DNA of 64,000 nt from Aquificota bacterium (GTDB lineage Bacteria; Aquificota; Aquificia; Aquificales; Hydrogenothermaceae). Position numbers and translations under genes: made by a program. The DNA lies in contig JAADDZ010000020.1 in assembly GCA_013153635.1 (NCBI GenBank), forward strand, positions 35,379 to 99,378, in the 5' to 3' direction. This document shows positions 47,708 through 56,709 of this stretch, piece after piece; position 1 is the stretch's first letter; each line of letters opens with the position of its first letter. The notes beneath the pieces were generated by a model. It was not told the DNA's origin. It was given only the letters and a program-made list of their open reading frames with translations, and did no database searches.

Positions 47708-47782
47708 CTCCTAAAAGGAGGAATACTCCTAACTATGCTTATTATCATAGCTTATAGTAATAAAATAATATATATTCCATAA
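47708..47782 (+). promoter_or_regulatory. Structured leader of prfB with a 15-codon mini-ORF
   Basis: AGGAG at 47716-47720 can pair with CTCCT at 47708-47712 or with CTCCT at 47726-47730, giving mutually exclusive hairpins. An ATG at 47735 then reads MLIIIAYSNKIIYIP and stops at 47782, 24 bp before prfB. A translation-sensing leader is possible, but the mini-ORF may be chance. Confidence 0.3.
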
Positions 47783-47806
47783 AAAAATAAAAACCCATAG
47801 AAAAAG

Positions 47807-48922
47807 ATGGTACAAGATTTAAAGCTAAAAATAGAAAAACTTGATAATAAGTTTAAAAACATAAAGGATATTCTAAAACCTGACGAGATAGAACAACAGA
47901 TAAATCAGTTAGATAATAAAATGGGCAAACCAGACTTTTGGGATAACCAAAAATCAGCCCAAGAGATAGCCTCTAAGAGAAATCTATTAGCACAGAAATT
48001 AGAAAAGATAAGAGAGTTAGAAAATAAAATAACAGATATAAAAGATTTTATTGAACTATTAGAAACAGAATTTGACGAAGACACCCTAAAAGAGTTAGAA
48101 AAAGAGATAAACCAATTAGAAAAAGACATAGAACAGATAGAATTAAGTAGCTTACTCTCTGGAGAATACGACGAGAAAGATGCTATAGTCACCTTACAAG
48201 CTGGTTCTGGAGGGGTAGAAGCCTGTGATTGGACAGAAATGCTACTTCGAATGTACTTAAGATGGGCAGAGAAAAATGGATACCAGATAGAGATGATAGA
48301 CTACCAACCTGATGATGTAGCAGGAATAAAAAGTGCTACATTTATAGTAAAAGGAGCTTATGCATACGGAAATCTAAAAGGAGAACAGGGAGTACATAGA
48401 CTTGTAAGAATCTCCCCTTTTGATGCTAATAAAAGAAGACATACATCTTTTTCTGCTGTTTCAGTGATACCAGACATAGGAGACGATGTAAAAATAAACA
48501 TAAAGGAAGAAGACCTAAGGATAGATACATTTAGAGCTTCAGGAGCAGGAGGACAGCACGTAAACACAACTGATTCAGCAGTAAGAATAGTACATATACC
48601 CACTGGAATAACTGTAACATGCCAAAGCGAAAGGTCTCAAATCCAAAATAGAGCAAAAGCTCTACAGATGCTAAAAGCGAAACTATACCAGTATGAGCTA
48701 GAAAAGCAAAAAGAAAAACAGAAAGAGCTAGAAGGTGAAAAAAAAGAAATAACATGGGGAAGCCAAATAAGGTCATATGTTTTTCACCCTTATCAAATGG
48801 TAAAAGATTTACGAACAGGACACGAAACAGGTAACATACAAGCTGTTATGGACGGAGAGCTAAACGACTTTATCAACACTTACCTAAAGTGGAACACTAA
48901 ATCATCAAAAGAGGATAAATAA
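47807..48922 (+). CDS. prfB: Peptide chain release factor 2
   Basis: 371 aa, terminating at UGA and UAA. The specificity motif SPF is at 203-205, the peptidyl-hydrolysis motif GGQ at 248-250 ([14 protein letters not shown]). Unlike many bacterial prfB genes the frame runs uninterrupted from ATG, so there is no programmed +1 frameshift. It shares a base with the next gene (TAATG). Confidence 0.95.
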   Translation: MVQDLKLKIEKLDNKFKNIKDILKPDEIEQQINQLDNKMGKPDFWDNQKSAQEIASKRNLLAQKLEKIRELENKITDIKDFIELLETEFDEDTLKELEKEINQLEKDIEQIELSSLLSGEYDEKDAIVTLQAGSGGVEACDWTEMLLRMYLRWAEKNGYQIEMIDYQPDDVAGIKSATFIVKGAYAYGNLKGEQGVHRLVRISPFDANKRRHTSFSAVSVIPDIGDDVKINIKEEDLRIDTFRASGAGGQHVNTTDSAVRIVHIPTGITVTCQSERSQIQNRAKALQMLKAKLYQYELEKQKEKQKELEGEKKEITWGSQIRSYVFHPYQMVKDLRTGHETGNIQAVMDGELNDFINTYLKWNTKSSKEDK

Positions 48923-49509
48923 TGAAAGCAACTATCATCTATGCTCACCCGAACCCAAAAAGTTTCAATCATGCCATAAAGGATACAGTAGAAAATAATT
49001 TAAAAAGAAAAGATATTACATACACTACTAGAGACTTGTATAAGCTAAACTTTGAACCAGTTCTAAAACCAGAAGATTTCATAGCAATACAAAAAGGAGA
49101 CTATCTTCCAGATGTAAAGCAAGAACAAAACCATATCAAAAATTCAGATACTTTAATTATAATCCACCCAATATGGTGGTATTCTATGCCAGCTATACTA
49201 AAAGGTTATATAGATAGAGTATTTGCAAAAGGTTTTGCTTATGCACAGATAAACGGTCAGATAAAAGGTCTTTTAGAAAATAAAAAAGTACTAATATTTA
49301 ACACCCTAGGAGAGTCAAAAGAAGTATGCGAAAAAAATCAGATATGCCAGTGTATAAGAAAAACTATCGACAGTATATTCGAATTTTGTGGTATGGAAGT
49401 ATTAGAACATAAATTCTTCTTTTCTGTTCCATACGTAACAGATTCCCAAAGGAAAGAGATGTTAAAAGAAGTAGAAACTATTTTAGATACTTATTTTCCA
49501 CAAAAATAA
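48922..49509 (+). CDS. NAD(P)H:quinone oxidoreductase, flavodoxin-like fold
   Basis: 195 aa. IIYAHPNPKSFNHAI at the start binds FMN/FAD phosphate; IIIHPIWWYSMPAILKGYIDRV is the isoalloxazine-side block, and KGLLENKKVLIFNTLG follows. This is the KefF/MdaB/NQO-type family, two-electron quinone reductases. An added Cys cluster (CEKNQICQCI) near 135-145 is unusual. It overlaps the convergent DUF389 gene by 32 bp. Confidence 0.87.
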   Translation: MKATIIYAHPNPKSFNHAIKDTVENNLKRKDITYTTRDLYKLNFEPVLKPEDFIAIQKGDYLPDVKQEQNHIKNSDTLIIIHPIWWYSMPAILKGYIDRVFAKGFAYAQINGQIKGLLENKKVLIFNTLGESKEVCEKNQICQCIRKTIDSIFEFCGMEVLEHKFFFSVPYVTDSQRKEMLKEVETILDTYFPQK

Positions 49510-50476
49510 CAAAAGCCAGTATTACCAAAAGAACCGTCCACAAAAACATAGCTTTTCTTCTATAGGATTGTGCCTTTTTAGCTTCCCACCACTTCATAGG
49601 TCTTATTCCTTGAAGAGTAAAAGTTAAAACACCAGCAAGATTTAAACTTGCAAAGTTAGCCAAAAACAAAAGCATACTTCCTAAAGCATAAAATAAATAT
49701 CCACTTCCAAGTAAAAGACCCGAGGTAACTAGTGGAGGTAACAAAGATATAGCAACCATAACTCCTACTAAACTCAATGCCGCCCCTGTAGTAAAAGCTA
49801 AAACACCAGCAATACCAGAAGCCATAGCCACAACTATATCCCAAAAACTAACATAAATTCTCCTGTTTATCTCATTAACAAAAGGGTCTACAGGAAAAAT
49901 AAAACCTACAGATACAGCGAAGATATAAGCAATAACAGCTCCAACTAGAAAAGTAAAAAAAGCCTTCCTCTCTAACTCTATATCCCCAAGAACAGTAGCT
50001 AAAGCTATAGCTATATTAGGACCTAAAAGAGGAGCTATAACCATCGCCCCTATTATCACAGCTGTGTTATTCGTAATAAGACCAGTAACAGCAATAATAG
50101 ATGAAAGTATTACTAAACTTAGATAGATATAATTAAGTTCAGCAGCGGAGGAGATGTTTGTATACAATTCCTCCCTGCTGATTCGAAGTTTTCCTATCTT
50201 TGATTGTTTCTTTTTCTTCTCTTCCTCTTCAGATACAGGTATTGTAGCTGTGATGTCATATAAAACTATTCTAAAACCTTCTTCTTTTCCAAACTTTTTA
50301 AACAGTTTGTCTACTAACTTCTGCGAGAATTCAGTTTTAACCAAAACTTTGTATATACTCTTATTCTCAAATAGTTCCTCTCTCCAAAAATCAACAACAC
50401 CATCAATGTTAAATAATTTCTCAACTTCTTCTTTTTTCTGTTTTGGTATAACTATTTCCGCAACTCTATAAGGCAT
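49478..50476 (-). CDS. DUF389 (TIGR00341 family) membrane protein
   Basis: 332 aa. Cytosolic N-terminal domain (about 1-105), then at least five membrane helices with IAVTGLITNNTAVIIGAMVI and APLLGPNIAIALATVLGD, the signature of the DUF389 family. Substrate and role are unknown. It is the last of a run of minus-strand envelope genes. Confidence 0.88.
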   Translation of the reverse strand: MPYRVAEIVIPKQKKEEVEKLFNIDGVVDFWREELFENKSIYKVLVKTEFSQKLVDKLFKKFGKEEGFRIVLYDITATIPVSEEEEKKKKQSKIGKLRISREELYTNISSAAELNYIYLSLVILSSIIAVTGLITNNTAVIIGAMVIAPLLGPNIAIALATVLGDIELERKAFFTFLVGAVIAYIFAVSVGFIFPVDPFVNEINRRIYVSFWDIVVAMASGIAGVLAFTTGAALSLVGVMVAISLLPPLVTSGLLLGSGYLFYALGSMLLFLANFASLNLAGVLTFTLQGIRPMKWWEAKKAQSYRRKAMFLWTVLLVILAFVIFVENKYLK

Positions 50477-50479
50477 TAC

Positions 50480-51199
50480 TTAGTAATCAATAATCAGCGA
50501 AGTCAAGAAAGTAGTATCAGTACTTTTTACACCGGGAGGAGGTGTATTTTGGTAAGCTATCCTGTAACCTACTCCTAAAGAAAAATGCGTATTAATCTTA
50601 ACCTGTAAAGATGTGTCTGAATTTATATAATACATCTCAAAATCATCTAAACTCGTTTGATAGTTAAAATCCTCTTTAAACTTTAGATTTTCTAAAATCT
50701 GCCAAACATAGTTAAAACCAAGACTTGCAGTAGGATAGTCATCAGAACCACCATCTTGATAGCTTTGGTAAGCATAACCTAAAGAAGCAAGTCCTTTTAA
50801 AAAGTGTTTATCTGTTTTTATAATGTCATATCCAAGACCACCTAACCATACTGTCCTATATTCAAAGCCTGCAAACTTATCATTTAGCAAGTCACCTTGC
50901 AAGAACCAAAATAGCCTTTCAGTGATAGTCCTATCCCATCTACCTAACAGATACCATCTACTTGCAGTTTCAGTACCGTCTGCTTTGGCATATAAACCAC
51001 TCGCCTTTGCTGTAAATCTGTTTTTATTCTTTATTTTTGTAGCTTCTGCCTTTGCGGCAAAGGTCTCTGCTTTAGAGTTTCCAGAAGTTTTTACATAGGA
51101 AAGCTCTGCATGTAGATTCCAATCTTTCTTTTGTTCCTCTGCAAAAGAGATTCCTACAACCGTAGGAATCAATAATGCTGATACTACAAGTTTTTTCAT
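50480..51199 (-). CDS. DUF481 (YdiY-like) outer membrane protein
   Basis: 239 aa from the ATG at 51199 (GGAGG seven bp upstream; a TTG at 51202 is less likely). Signal peptide about 1-20 (KKLVVSALLIPTVVGISFA), then alternating beta strands with aromatic girdles (HAELSYVKTSGNSKAETFAAK) and a C-terminal aromatic residue, an outer-membrane barrel. Lies 3 bp upstream of the DUF389 gene. Confidence 0.82.
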   Translation of the reverse strand: MKKLVVSALLIPTVVGISFAEEQKKDWNLHAELSYVKTSGNSKAETFAAKAEATKIKNKNRFTAKASGLYAKADGTETASRWYLLGRWDRTITERLFWFLQGDLLNDKFAGFEYRTVWLGGLGYDIIKTDKHFLKGLASLGYAYQSYQDGGSDDYPTASLGFNYVWQILENLKFKEDFNYQTSLDDFEMYYINSDTSLQVKINTHFSLGVGYRIAYQNTPPPGVKSTDTTFLTSLIIDY

Positions 51200-51218
51200 C
51201 AAACGCCTCCTTTTTTGT

Positions 51219-52814
51219 CTATTTAATTTGAATAACTACTACTCTTCTATTTTTAGCTCTACCTTCTTCTGTCTCATTTGAAGCGATTGGTTGACTTTCT
51301 CCATAACCCTTAGCGATTATTCTGTCTGGGTCTATTCCAAACTCTTCCACTAATATTCTTTTAACCGCTTCTGCTCTTGCTTGAGATAGTTTTAGATTGT
51401 ATTCAGCAGGACCAAGACTATCTGTATGTCCTTGAATCTCTATTTTTACATCTGGATTTGCTTTTAGGTATATAGCTAATTTTTCAATTTCTGAATAGTA
51501 TTCAGGCTTAACTTCTGCACTGTCTAGGTCAAAATATATCTCTAATCTTACTTGAACTAAACAACCTTTTTCATCAACTTGAGCTCCTTCTGGTGTGTTA
51601 GGACATTCATCTTTATAATCAGGTACTCCATCTTTATCGCTATCTAGCGGACAACCTTCATTGTCAACTACTGCACCAGCAGGAGTGTTAGGACATTTAT
51701 CTTTGTAGTCTGGTACTCCATCTTTATCACTGTCTAATGGACAACCTACACTATCTACTACTACACCAGCGGGGGTATTTGGACATTTGTCTTTGCCATC
51801 AGGAACCCCATCTTTATCACTATCTAATGGACAACCTTCATTATTAACCAAAACACCAGCAGGAGTGTTAGGACATTTGTCTTTATCATCAGGTACTCCG
51901 TCCTTATCACTATCTACTAATACAGGACAGCCATTTTCGTCGACTTTTACACCTGTTGGAGTGTTAGGACATTTATCTTTGTAGTCTGGTATCCCGTCTA
52001 AATCCTTGTCTTCAGGACAACCATATCTGTCAACTTTCACTCCTTCAGGAGTATCAGGACATCTATCTTGGTAATCAGGCACTCCATCTTTATCACTATC
52101 TAATGGACAGCCTTCATTATTAACAGAAGTTCCTACAGGAGTATCGGGACATTTATCTTTGTAGTCTGGTACCCCATCTTTATCACTGTCTAATGGACAA
52201 CCTACACTATCTACTTTTACTCCTTCAGGAGTATCAGGGCAGTTATCCTTATCATCAGGCACACCATCATTGTCTTTATCTGCTATTCTCCCAGAGCTAT
52301 CTATCCCAAATGCATAACCTATACCTAAAGTGGTAACTATATCATTTTTACCTTTAAAAAGATGAAAATCTTTTATAGATAGATTTACAGCCCAGTTTCT
52401 TTTAAAAAAGTATAAAGCTCCCAATGCTCCGTACAATCCAGCAAGATTTTTACTTCCAAGTCTACTTGCACCAAATCCCAAAGATAGATATGGTAGAAAC
52501 TTTTTATCAGTATTGAAGTACTTTGACCCATAAAGAGCAAAATCAAAAAAGTCTCTATAGTCTGGGTTTCTAAGCATACGAGTTCTACCGTAACCTAAAT
52601 AAGCTCCTAATCCCCAGCCATCTTCAATAATGTGGTCTAAAGATAGCCCAACTGTAAATTTTTCCCTGTCAAACACATATCTGTCTTCATCAAAGAAATG
52701 GTAACCAATTTGGGGAATAATTAATGTTACATCTTCCTTTTCATGGTTATGAGAATAAGAAATTGTAGAAATAGTTAGAGCTGATAAGAAAGCGGACAAA
52801 AGTTTCTTGTTCAT
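51219..52814 (-). CDS. OmpA-family porin with eight thrombospondin type 3 repeats
   Basis: 531 aa. Signal peptide about 1-21; beta-barrel 25-175; eight 30-residue TSP3 repeats at 179-420, each with a calcium-type DxDxDGxPD loop, a CPxTP and a GCP Cys pair; C-terminal OmpA domain 421-531 with IEIQGHTDSLGPAEYNLKL and RAKNRRVVVIQ binding peptidoglycan. Repeats 5-8 are nearly identical. A calcium-stiffened spacer between outer membrane and cell wall is the likely job. It forms an operon with the DUF481 and DUF389 genes. Confidence 0.93.
   Translation of the reverse strand: MNKKLLSAFLSALTISTISYSHNHEKEDVTLIIPQIGYHFFDEDRYVFDREKFTVGLSLDHIIEDGWGLGAYLGYGRTRMLRNPDYRDFFDFALYGSKYFNTDKKFLPYLSLGFGASRLGSKNLAGLYGALGALYFFKRNWAVNLSIKDFHLFKGKNDIVTTLGIGYAFGIDSSGRIADKDNDGVPDDKDNCPDTPEGVKVDSVGCPLDSDKDGVPDYKDKCPDTPVGTSVNNEGCPLDSDKDGVPDYQDRCPDTPEGVKVDRYGCPEDKDLDGIPDYKDKCPNTPTGVKVDENGCPVLVDSDKDGVPDDKDKCPNTPAGVLVNNEGCPLDSDKDGVPDGKDKCPNTPAGVVVDSVGCPLDSDKDGVPDYKDKCPNTPAGAVVDNEGCPLDSDKDGVPDYKDECPNTPEGAQVDEKGCLVQVRLEIYFDLDSAEVKPEYYSEIEKLAIYLKANPDVKIEIQGHTDSLGPAEYNLKLSQARAEAVKRILVEEFGIDPDRIIAKGYGESQPIASNETEEGRAKNRRVVVIQIK
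51555..52280 (-). repeat. Eight tandem ~90-bp TSP3-coding repeats
   Basis: In-frame tandem repeats coding the calcium-binding units of the OmpA protein; two copies have two extra codons or changed positions. High DNA identity among the last four points to recent unequal crossing-over, so copy number may vary between strains. Confidence 0.85.
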
Positions 52815-52847
52815 TATCTTCCTCCATGTATTTTAAGTTCTAAATCT

Positions 52848-53657
52848 TTAATTTTCTTTTTTTAGATGAACATCTAGCTGTGGATAAGGTATAGATATAC
52901 CAACTTCATCAAATCTAGTTTTGATAGTTTCTAATAGGTCAAAGTAAACTGGCCAATAGTCACTACTTTTAACCCAAGGTCTTACCACTAGATTAACACT
53001 ACTATCAGCAAGCTCTGCTACTGCTACAGTAGGAGCAGGGTCTTTTAGTATTCTTTCATCTTCGTTTAATATTTTCCACAACTCTTCTTTTACTTTCTTT
53101 AGGTCATCTTCATAACTAACTCCTATAGTAAGGTCTATTCTTCTTGTATCCTTTGCAGAGTAATTAACGATGTTACCACCAACTATGCTAGAGTTTGGTA
53201 CATATATTAATTTGTTATCACCAGTTCTTAGTTTTGTATTAAAAACTCCTATTTCTTCTACTACCCCTGAAGTACCTCCAGCTTCTATAAAATGACCCAC
53301 TTCAAAAGGTCTAAATATCAAGAGCATAACACCAGCGGCAAAGTTCGATAGATTATCTTTCAGAGCAAAACCAATAGCCAATGTAGCCGCACCTAAAATA
53401 GCTATGAAAGAAGTTGTATCAATACCAAGTGTTTGAAGAGTTATGATAAGAACTACAAATAAAAGAAGAATGTATATCATATTACCTAAGAACTTAACTA
53501 AGGTAGGGTCCCAATTTGCTTTTTCCATAAGCTTTCTTAGGACATTTGTGACTTTTTTGGCAATAAATCGTCCTACTAGGAATATGACTATCGCTATCAC
53601 TACACGCAAGCCATATTCCGTTACATAACCTATTATGGTATTAATGATGTTTTCCAT
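52848..53657 (-). CDS. mscS: Small-conductance mechanosensitive channel (MscS family)
   Basis: 269 aa, minimal MscS. Three membrane helices in residues 1-120, with the pore helix Gly/Ala-rich block AILGAATLAIGFALKDNLSNFAAG, then the beta domain (FIEAGGTSGVVEEIG, LIYVPNSSIVGGNIVNYS) and an alpha-beta cytosolic cage. It relieves osmotic down-shock. Possibly co-transcribed with the OmpA gene downstream. Confidence 0.94.
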   Translation of the reverse strand: MENIINTIIGYVTEYGLRVVIAIVIFLVGRFIAKKVTNVLRKLMEKANWDPTLVKFLGNMIYILLLFVVLIITLQTLGIDTTSFIAILGAATLAIGFALKDNLSNFAAGVMLLIFRPFEVGHFIEAGGTSGVVEEIGVFNTKLRTGDNKLIYVPNSSIVGGNIVNYSAKDTRRIDLTIGVSYEDDLKKVKEELWKILNEDERILKDPAPTVAVAELADSSVNLVVRPWVKSSDYWPVYFDLLETIKTRFDEVGISIPYPQLDVHLKKEN

Positions 53658-53845
53658 GGTGATACCCCCTTTATTTAATTTTTACATATAAAAATTTTAA
53701 TCTTTAAAGATATAATTTTTAGTTATTATGTACTGTAAAATTTTATTATTTTTTATATTGCTTAATTATATTAGTACTAAATATGTTAAAAGTCAATAAA
53801 AATCCCTTATAACTAATATATAATAAGAATTTAGGAGGTATTCAA

Positions 53846-54568
53846 TTGAGTTTAAAAGAATTTATTATTCCAGCTATCGATATAAAAAACGGAAAGGCGG
53901 TTAGGTTGTATAAAGGCAATCCAAAATCTGTCACAGTGTACGGAAATAATCCTGTTGATACAGCAAAAATATGGGAAGAAAAAGGGGCTAAACAACTTCA
54001 TATTGTTGATTTGGACGGTGCTTTTGAAGGAAAACCCAAAAATTTCAAAATCGTGGAGCAAATCGCAAAATCTATATCAATACCGATACAATTTGGAGGA
54101 GGTTTACGGGATTTTGAATCAATAAAAACAATGTTTGACATTGGTGTCCAAAGAGTTATCGTAGGCAGTATGGCTTATAAAAATAGAGAAGAAACTGAAA
54201 AAGCTATCTCATTTTTTCCGCAAAAAATAATAATAGGTATAGATGCAAAAGATGGTAAAGTCGCTGTAAAAGGTTGGCTAGAAAAGACCGAGTATTCTCC
54301 TTTAGAATTTGCTTTAGAATATGATGAACTGGACATTTGGGGGTTTTTGTATACAGATGTAAATAGAGATGGAGCGTTAGTTGGAGCAAACGTAGAGGCT
54401 ACTAAACAGCTTGCAGGAAATCTAAAACACCCAGTTATAGCATCTGGAGGGATAAGTAACCTTAAAGATGTAGAGAAGCTTTATAAAATAAAAGAGTGTG
54501 GTATTTATGGAGTTATCGTGGGAAAAGCCCTGTATGAAGGTAAAATTGAATTAGAAAAAATAAAATAG
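53846..54568 (+). CDS. hisA: Phosphoribosylformimino-5-aminoimidazole carboxamide ribotide isomerase
   Basis: 240 aa TIM barrel of histidine synthesis (ProFAR isomerase). The first-strand Asp in IIPAIDIKNGKAVRLYKG and the second catalytic Asp in YTDVNRDGALVG distinguish HisA; GGGLRDFESIKT and ASGGISNLKDVEKL bind the phosphates. The start is TTG at 53846, with AGGAGGT upstream. Confidence 0.95.
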   Translation: MSLKEFIIPAIDIKNGKAVRLYKGNPKSVTVYGNNPVDTAKIWEEKGAKQLHIVDLDGAFEGKPKNFKIVEQIAKSISIPIQFGGGLRDFESIKTMFDIGVQRVIVGSMAYKNREETEKAISFFPQKIIIGIDAKDGKVAVKGWLEKTEYSPLEFALEYDELDIWGFLYTDVNRDGALVGANVEATKQLAGNLKHPVIASGGISNLKDVEKLYKIKECGIYGVIVGKALYEGKIELEKIK

Positions 54569-54577
54569 GGGATAGCT

Positions 54578-54958
54578 ATGCAAAGAATTTATACAGAAGA
54601 TGCACCTAAGGCTATAGGTCCTTATTCCCAAGCTATCAAGTATGAATCTTTTTTGTTTATATCTGGACAGATTGCTATTAATCCTAAAACAGGAGAGATG
54701 GTTAGCGGTGGAATAAAAGAACAAACACAGCAAGTTATGGAAAATATAAAAGCTATTTTACTAGCTTCTGACATGGACATGGATAATGTAATCAAAACAA
54801 CTATATATCTAAAAGACCTTTCAGATTTTGAGATAGTCAATAAAATCTATGGAGAATATTTTAAAAATCATAAACCTGCTAGAGCTACTGTAGAAGTAAG
54901 TAATCTCCCAAAAGGAGCTTTGATAGAGATAGAAGCAATAGCGGGTATTATAGATTAA
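54578..54958 (+). CDS. ridA: RidA family enamine/imine deaminase
   Basis: 126 aa. [33 protein letters not shown] and [22 protein letters not shown] are typical, with the catalytic Arg in ARATVEV. It removes reactive 2-aminoacrylate. Nine bp after hisA, so one operon; converges on folK. Confidence 0.94.
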   Translation: MQRIYTEDAPKAIGPYSQAIKYESFLFISGQIAINPKTGEMVSGGIKEQTQQVMENIKAILLASDMDMDNVIKTTIYLKDLSDFEIVNKIYGEYFKNHKPARATVEVSNLPKGALIEIEAIAGIID

Positions 54959-54962
54959 AATC

Positions 54963-55433
54963 TCAATCTATAATTGAAAATTCAGATAGATTTGAGTATA
55001 GCTCAATGATAGTCTTTTTTATTTTAGGGTGAACAAAATTTGGCTCTAATTCTAATAGAGGTTTTAAAACAAAATCTCTATCTTGGAGTAATGGGTGTGG
55101 TATCTTAAGAACTTTTGTATCTAAAATCAGATTTCCGTAAAAAATAATATCAATATCTATCTCTCTGGGACCCCATCTATATCTTTTTTTCCTACCTAAG
55201 TTTTTTTCTATTTTTTTAATAAAATTTAGTAATTCAAAAGGAGATAAATCTGTATAACCAGACAAAACAGTGTTGATAAATGTTGGTTGATTTTCTACTC
55301 CTACTGGTCTAGATGTATACAAGTTTGCTAAACGAACATTATTTATCTTCTCTTGGAGCAGTAACACAGCATTATAAATATTTTTTTCTTTGTCTCCTAC
55401 ATTTGACCCTAAAGCAAGAAAAACTTTTGTCAT
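54963..55433 (-). CDS. folK: 2-amino-4-hydroxy-6-hydroxymethyldihydropteridine pyrophosphokinase
   Basis: 156 aa HPPK of folate synthesis. LALGSNVGDKEKNIYNAV, the YTSRPVGVENQPTFINTV loop and KRYRWGPREIDIDIIFYGN (metal-binding DxD) are intact, and HPLLQDRDFVLKPLLEL is the C-terminal hallmark. It is a single gene between ridA and the kdsC operon. Confidence 0.94.
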   Translation of the reverse strand: MTKVFLALGSNVGDKEKNIYNAVLLLQEKINNVRLANLYTSRPVGVENQPTFINTVLSGYTDLSPFELLNFIKKIEKNLGRKKRYRWGPREIDIDIIFYGNLILDTKVLKIPHPLLQDRDFVLKPLLELEPNFVHPKIKKTIIELYSNLSEFSIID

Positions 55434-55541
55434 TTTGCTTAAAATTCTAACTTTATAATTTTAGATTAATTATACAACTTTTCATTGTAATTTTAGATAA
55501 TTAGCATATTCTATAACTTATATTCCCCTGAGCCTACCACT

Positions 55542-55576
55542 GAAGGTACTCTCCTTTTAGGAGAGCCTTCCTTTTT
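55542..55576 (+). terminator. Strong orphan intrinsic terminator upstream of kdsC
   Basis: GAAGG, a TA bulge, CTCTCCT, TTT loop, AGGAGAG, CCTTC, then CTTTTT. It points along the + strand, but no + strand gene lies between it and ridA except the minus-strand folK. It thus ends a short RNA begun in 55434-55541, or attenuates the kdsC operon. Confidence 0.7.
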
Positions 55577-55618
55577 GCTAAAATTTGTAAAAGACCTTGA
55601 CTAAAAATGGAGGCTTTT

Positions 55619-56143
55619 ATGATTTCTCTAAAAGAAAGAGCAAAAAAAATTAAATGGTTTTTAATGGACGTAGACGGTGTTTTAACCGATGGAAAAGTTA
55701 TATACGATAGTGAAGGAAGAGAAATAAAACAGTTTTGTATTAAAGATGGACTAGGTATAAGAATGTTATCAAGAGCAGGAATCAAAACTGGAATAATAAC
55801 AGGAAGAACATCTCCAATGGTTTTAAAAAGAGCTTTAGAGCTTGAAATCACAGAAGTATTTCAAGATGCTAAAATAAAACTGCCTGTGTATGAACAGATA
55901 AAAAGAAAATACAATCTAAAAGATGAAGAAATTTTATATATTGGTGATGATTATATAGACCTTCCTATTCTAAGGAGGGTAGGTTTTCCTGTTTGTGTAC
56001 CTTCAGCTCCTACGGCTCTAAAAGAAGTTTGTGCATATATAACAAGGTTAGAAGGAGGTAAAGGTGCAGTGAGAGAAACTATAGAACTTCTTCTTGAACT
56101 CCAAGGGAACTTAGATGAAATTTTAAAAAGGTATTACGAATAA
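55619..56143 (+). CDS. kdsC: 3-deoxy-D-manno-octulosonate 8-phosphate phosphatase
   Basis: 174 aa HAD phosphatase of the Kdo pathway for LPS. DxD motif MDVDGVLTDGK, FCIKDGLGIRMLSRAGI, TGIITGRTS and the final GDDYIDLPIL block are those of KdsC. I use ATG 55619: the earlier ATG at 55607 overlaps the GGAGG ribosome-binding site. Its stop shares bases with the next start (TAATG). Confidence 0.93.
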   Translation: MISLKERAKKIKWFLMDVDGVLTDGKVIYDSEGREIKQFCIKDGLGIRMLSRAGIKTGIITGRTSPMVLKRALELEITEVFQDAKIKLPVYEQIKRKYNLKDEEILYIGDDYIDLPILRRVGFPVCVPSAPTALKEVCAYITRLEGGKGAVRETIELLLELQGNLDEILKRYYE

Positions 56144-56709
56144 TGGAAAAAGATAGATTAAAATGGAACGAGAGATACAAGGAAAATGATTTACTCCCTC
56201 AAGAACCATCTAACATAGTAAAACATTTTTATAACCTTGCCCCTAAAGGAAGAGCTTTGGACATAGCCGCTGGAAATGGAAGAAACTCTCTTTTTTTAGC
56301 ACAGAAAGGTTTCTATGTAGATGCTGTAGACATATCAGATGTTGCTATTGATAAAATCAAAAAATTAAATAACAAAAATATAAATCCAATCCTTGCAGAT
56401 TTAGATTCTTATGAAATTGAAGAAAATAAATATGATTTGGTTATAAATATAAATTTCCTAAATAGAAATCTATTTCCATCGATAAAAGAGAGTCTCAAAC
56501 CTAACGGCGTATTGATATTTGAAACCTTTTTATTGGATAAGTACAGTCATATAAAAACAAAAAATTATCTTCTACGAAAAAATGAACTTCTTCAGTACTT
56601 TATAGATTTTAGAATAATCTTTTATCAGGAAAAAAATGTCCAAAAACTAAACAGGGAAAATGCTACCATAGCTTCTTTAGTAGCAATCAAGGAATGCAAG
56701 TTAATATAA
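56143..56709 (+). CDS. SAM-dependent methyltransferase
   Basis: 188 aa. SAM-binding motif GRALDIAAGNGRNSLFLAQKG, acidic AVDISDVAID and the loop NINFLNRNLFP match small TehB-like class I methyltransferases. The substrate is unknown. Translationally coupled to kdsC and overlapping the MATE gene. Confidence 0.85.
   Translation: MEKDRLKWNERYKENDLLPQEPSNIVKHFYNLAPKGRALDIAAGNGRNSLFLAQKGFYVDAVDISDVAIDKIKKLNNKNINPILADLDSYEIEENKYDLVININFLNRNLFPSIKESLKPNGVLIFETFLLDKYSHIKTKNYLLRKNELLQYFIDFRIIFYQEKNVQKLNRENATIASLVAIKECKLI

Noticed and set aside
51555-52280. Regular repeats that could be mistaken for a CRISPR array.
   Set aside because: They are in-frame coding repeats with a constant 90-bp period and no spacers.
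55524-55576. CCCCTGAGCC and a terminator suggested a 6S RNA.
   Set aside because: Only about 50 nt lie between this and the terminator; 6S needs about 160-180 nt with a matching closing stem, not seen.
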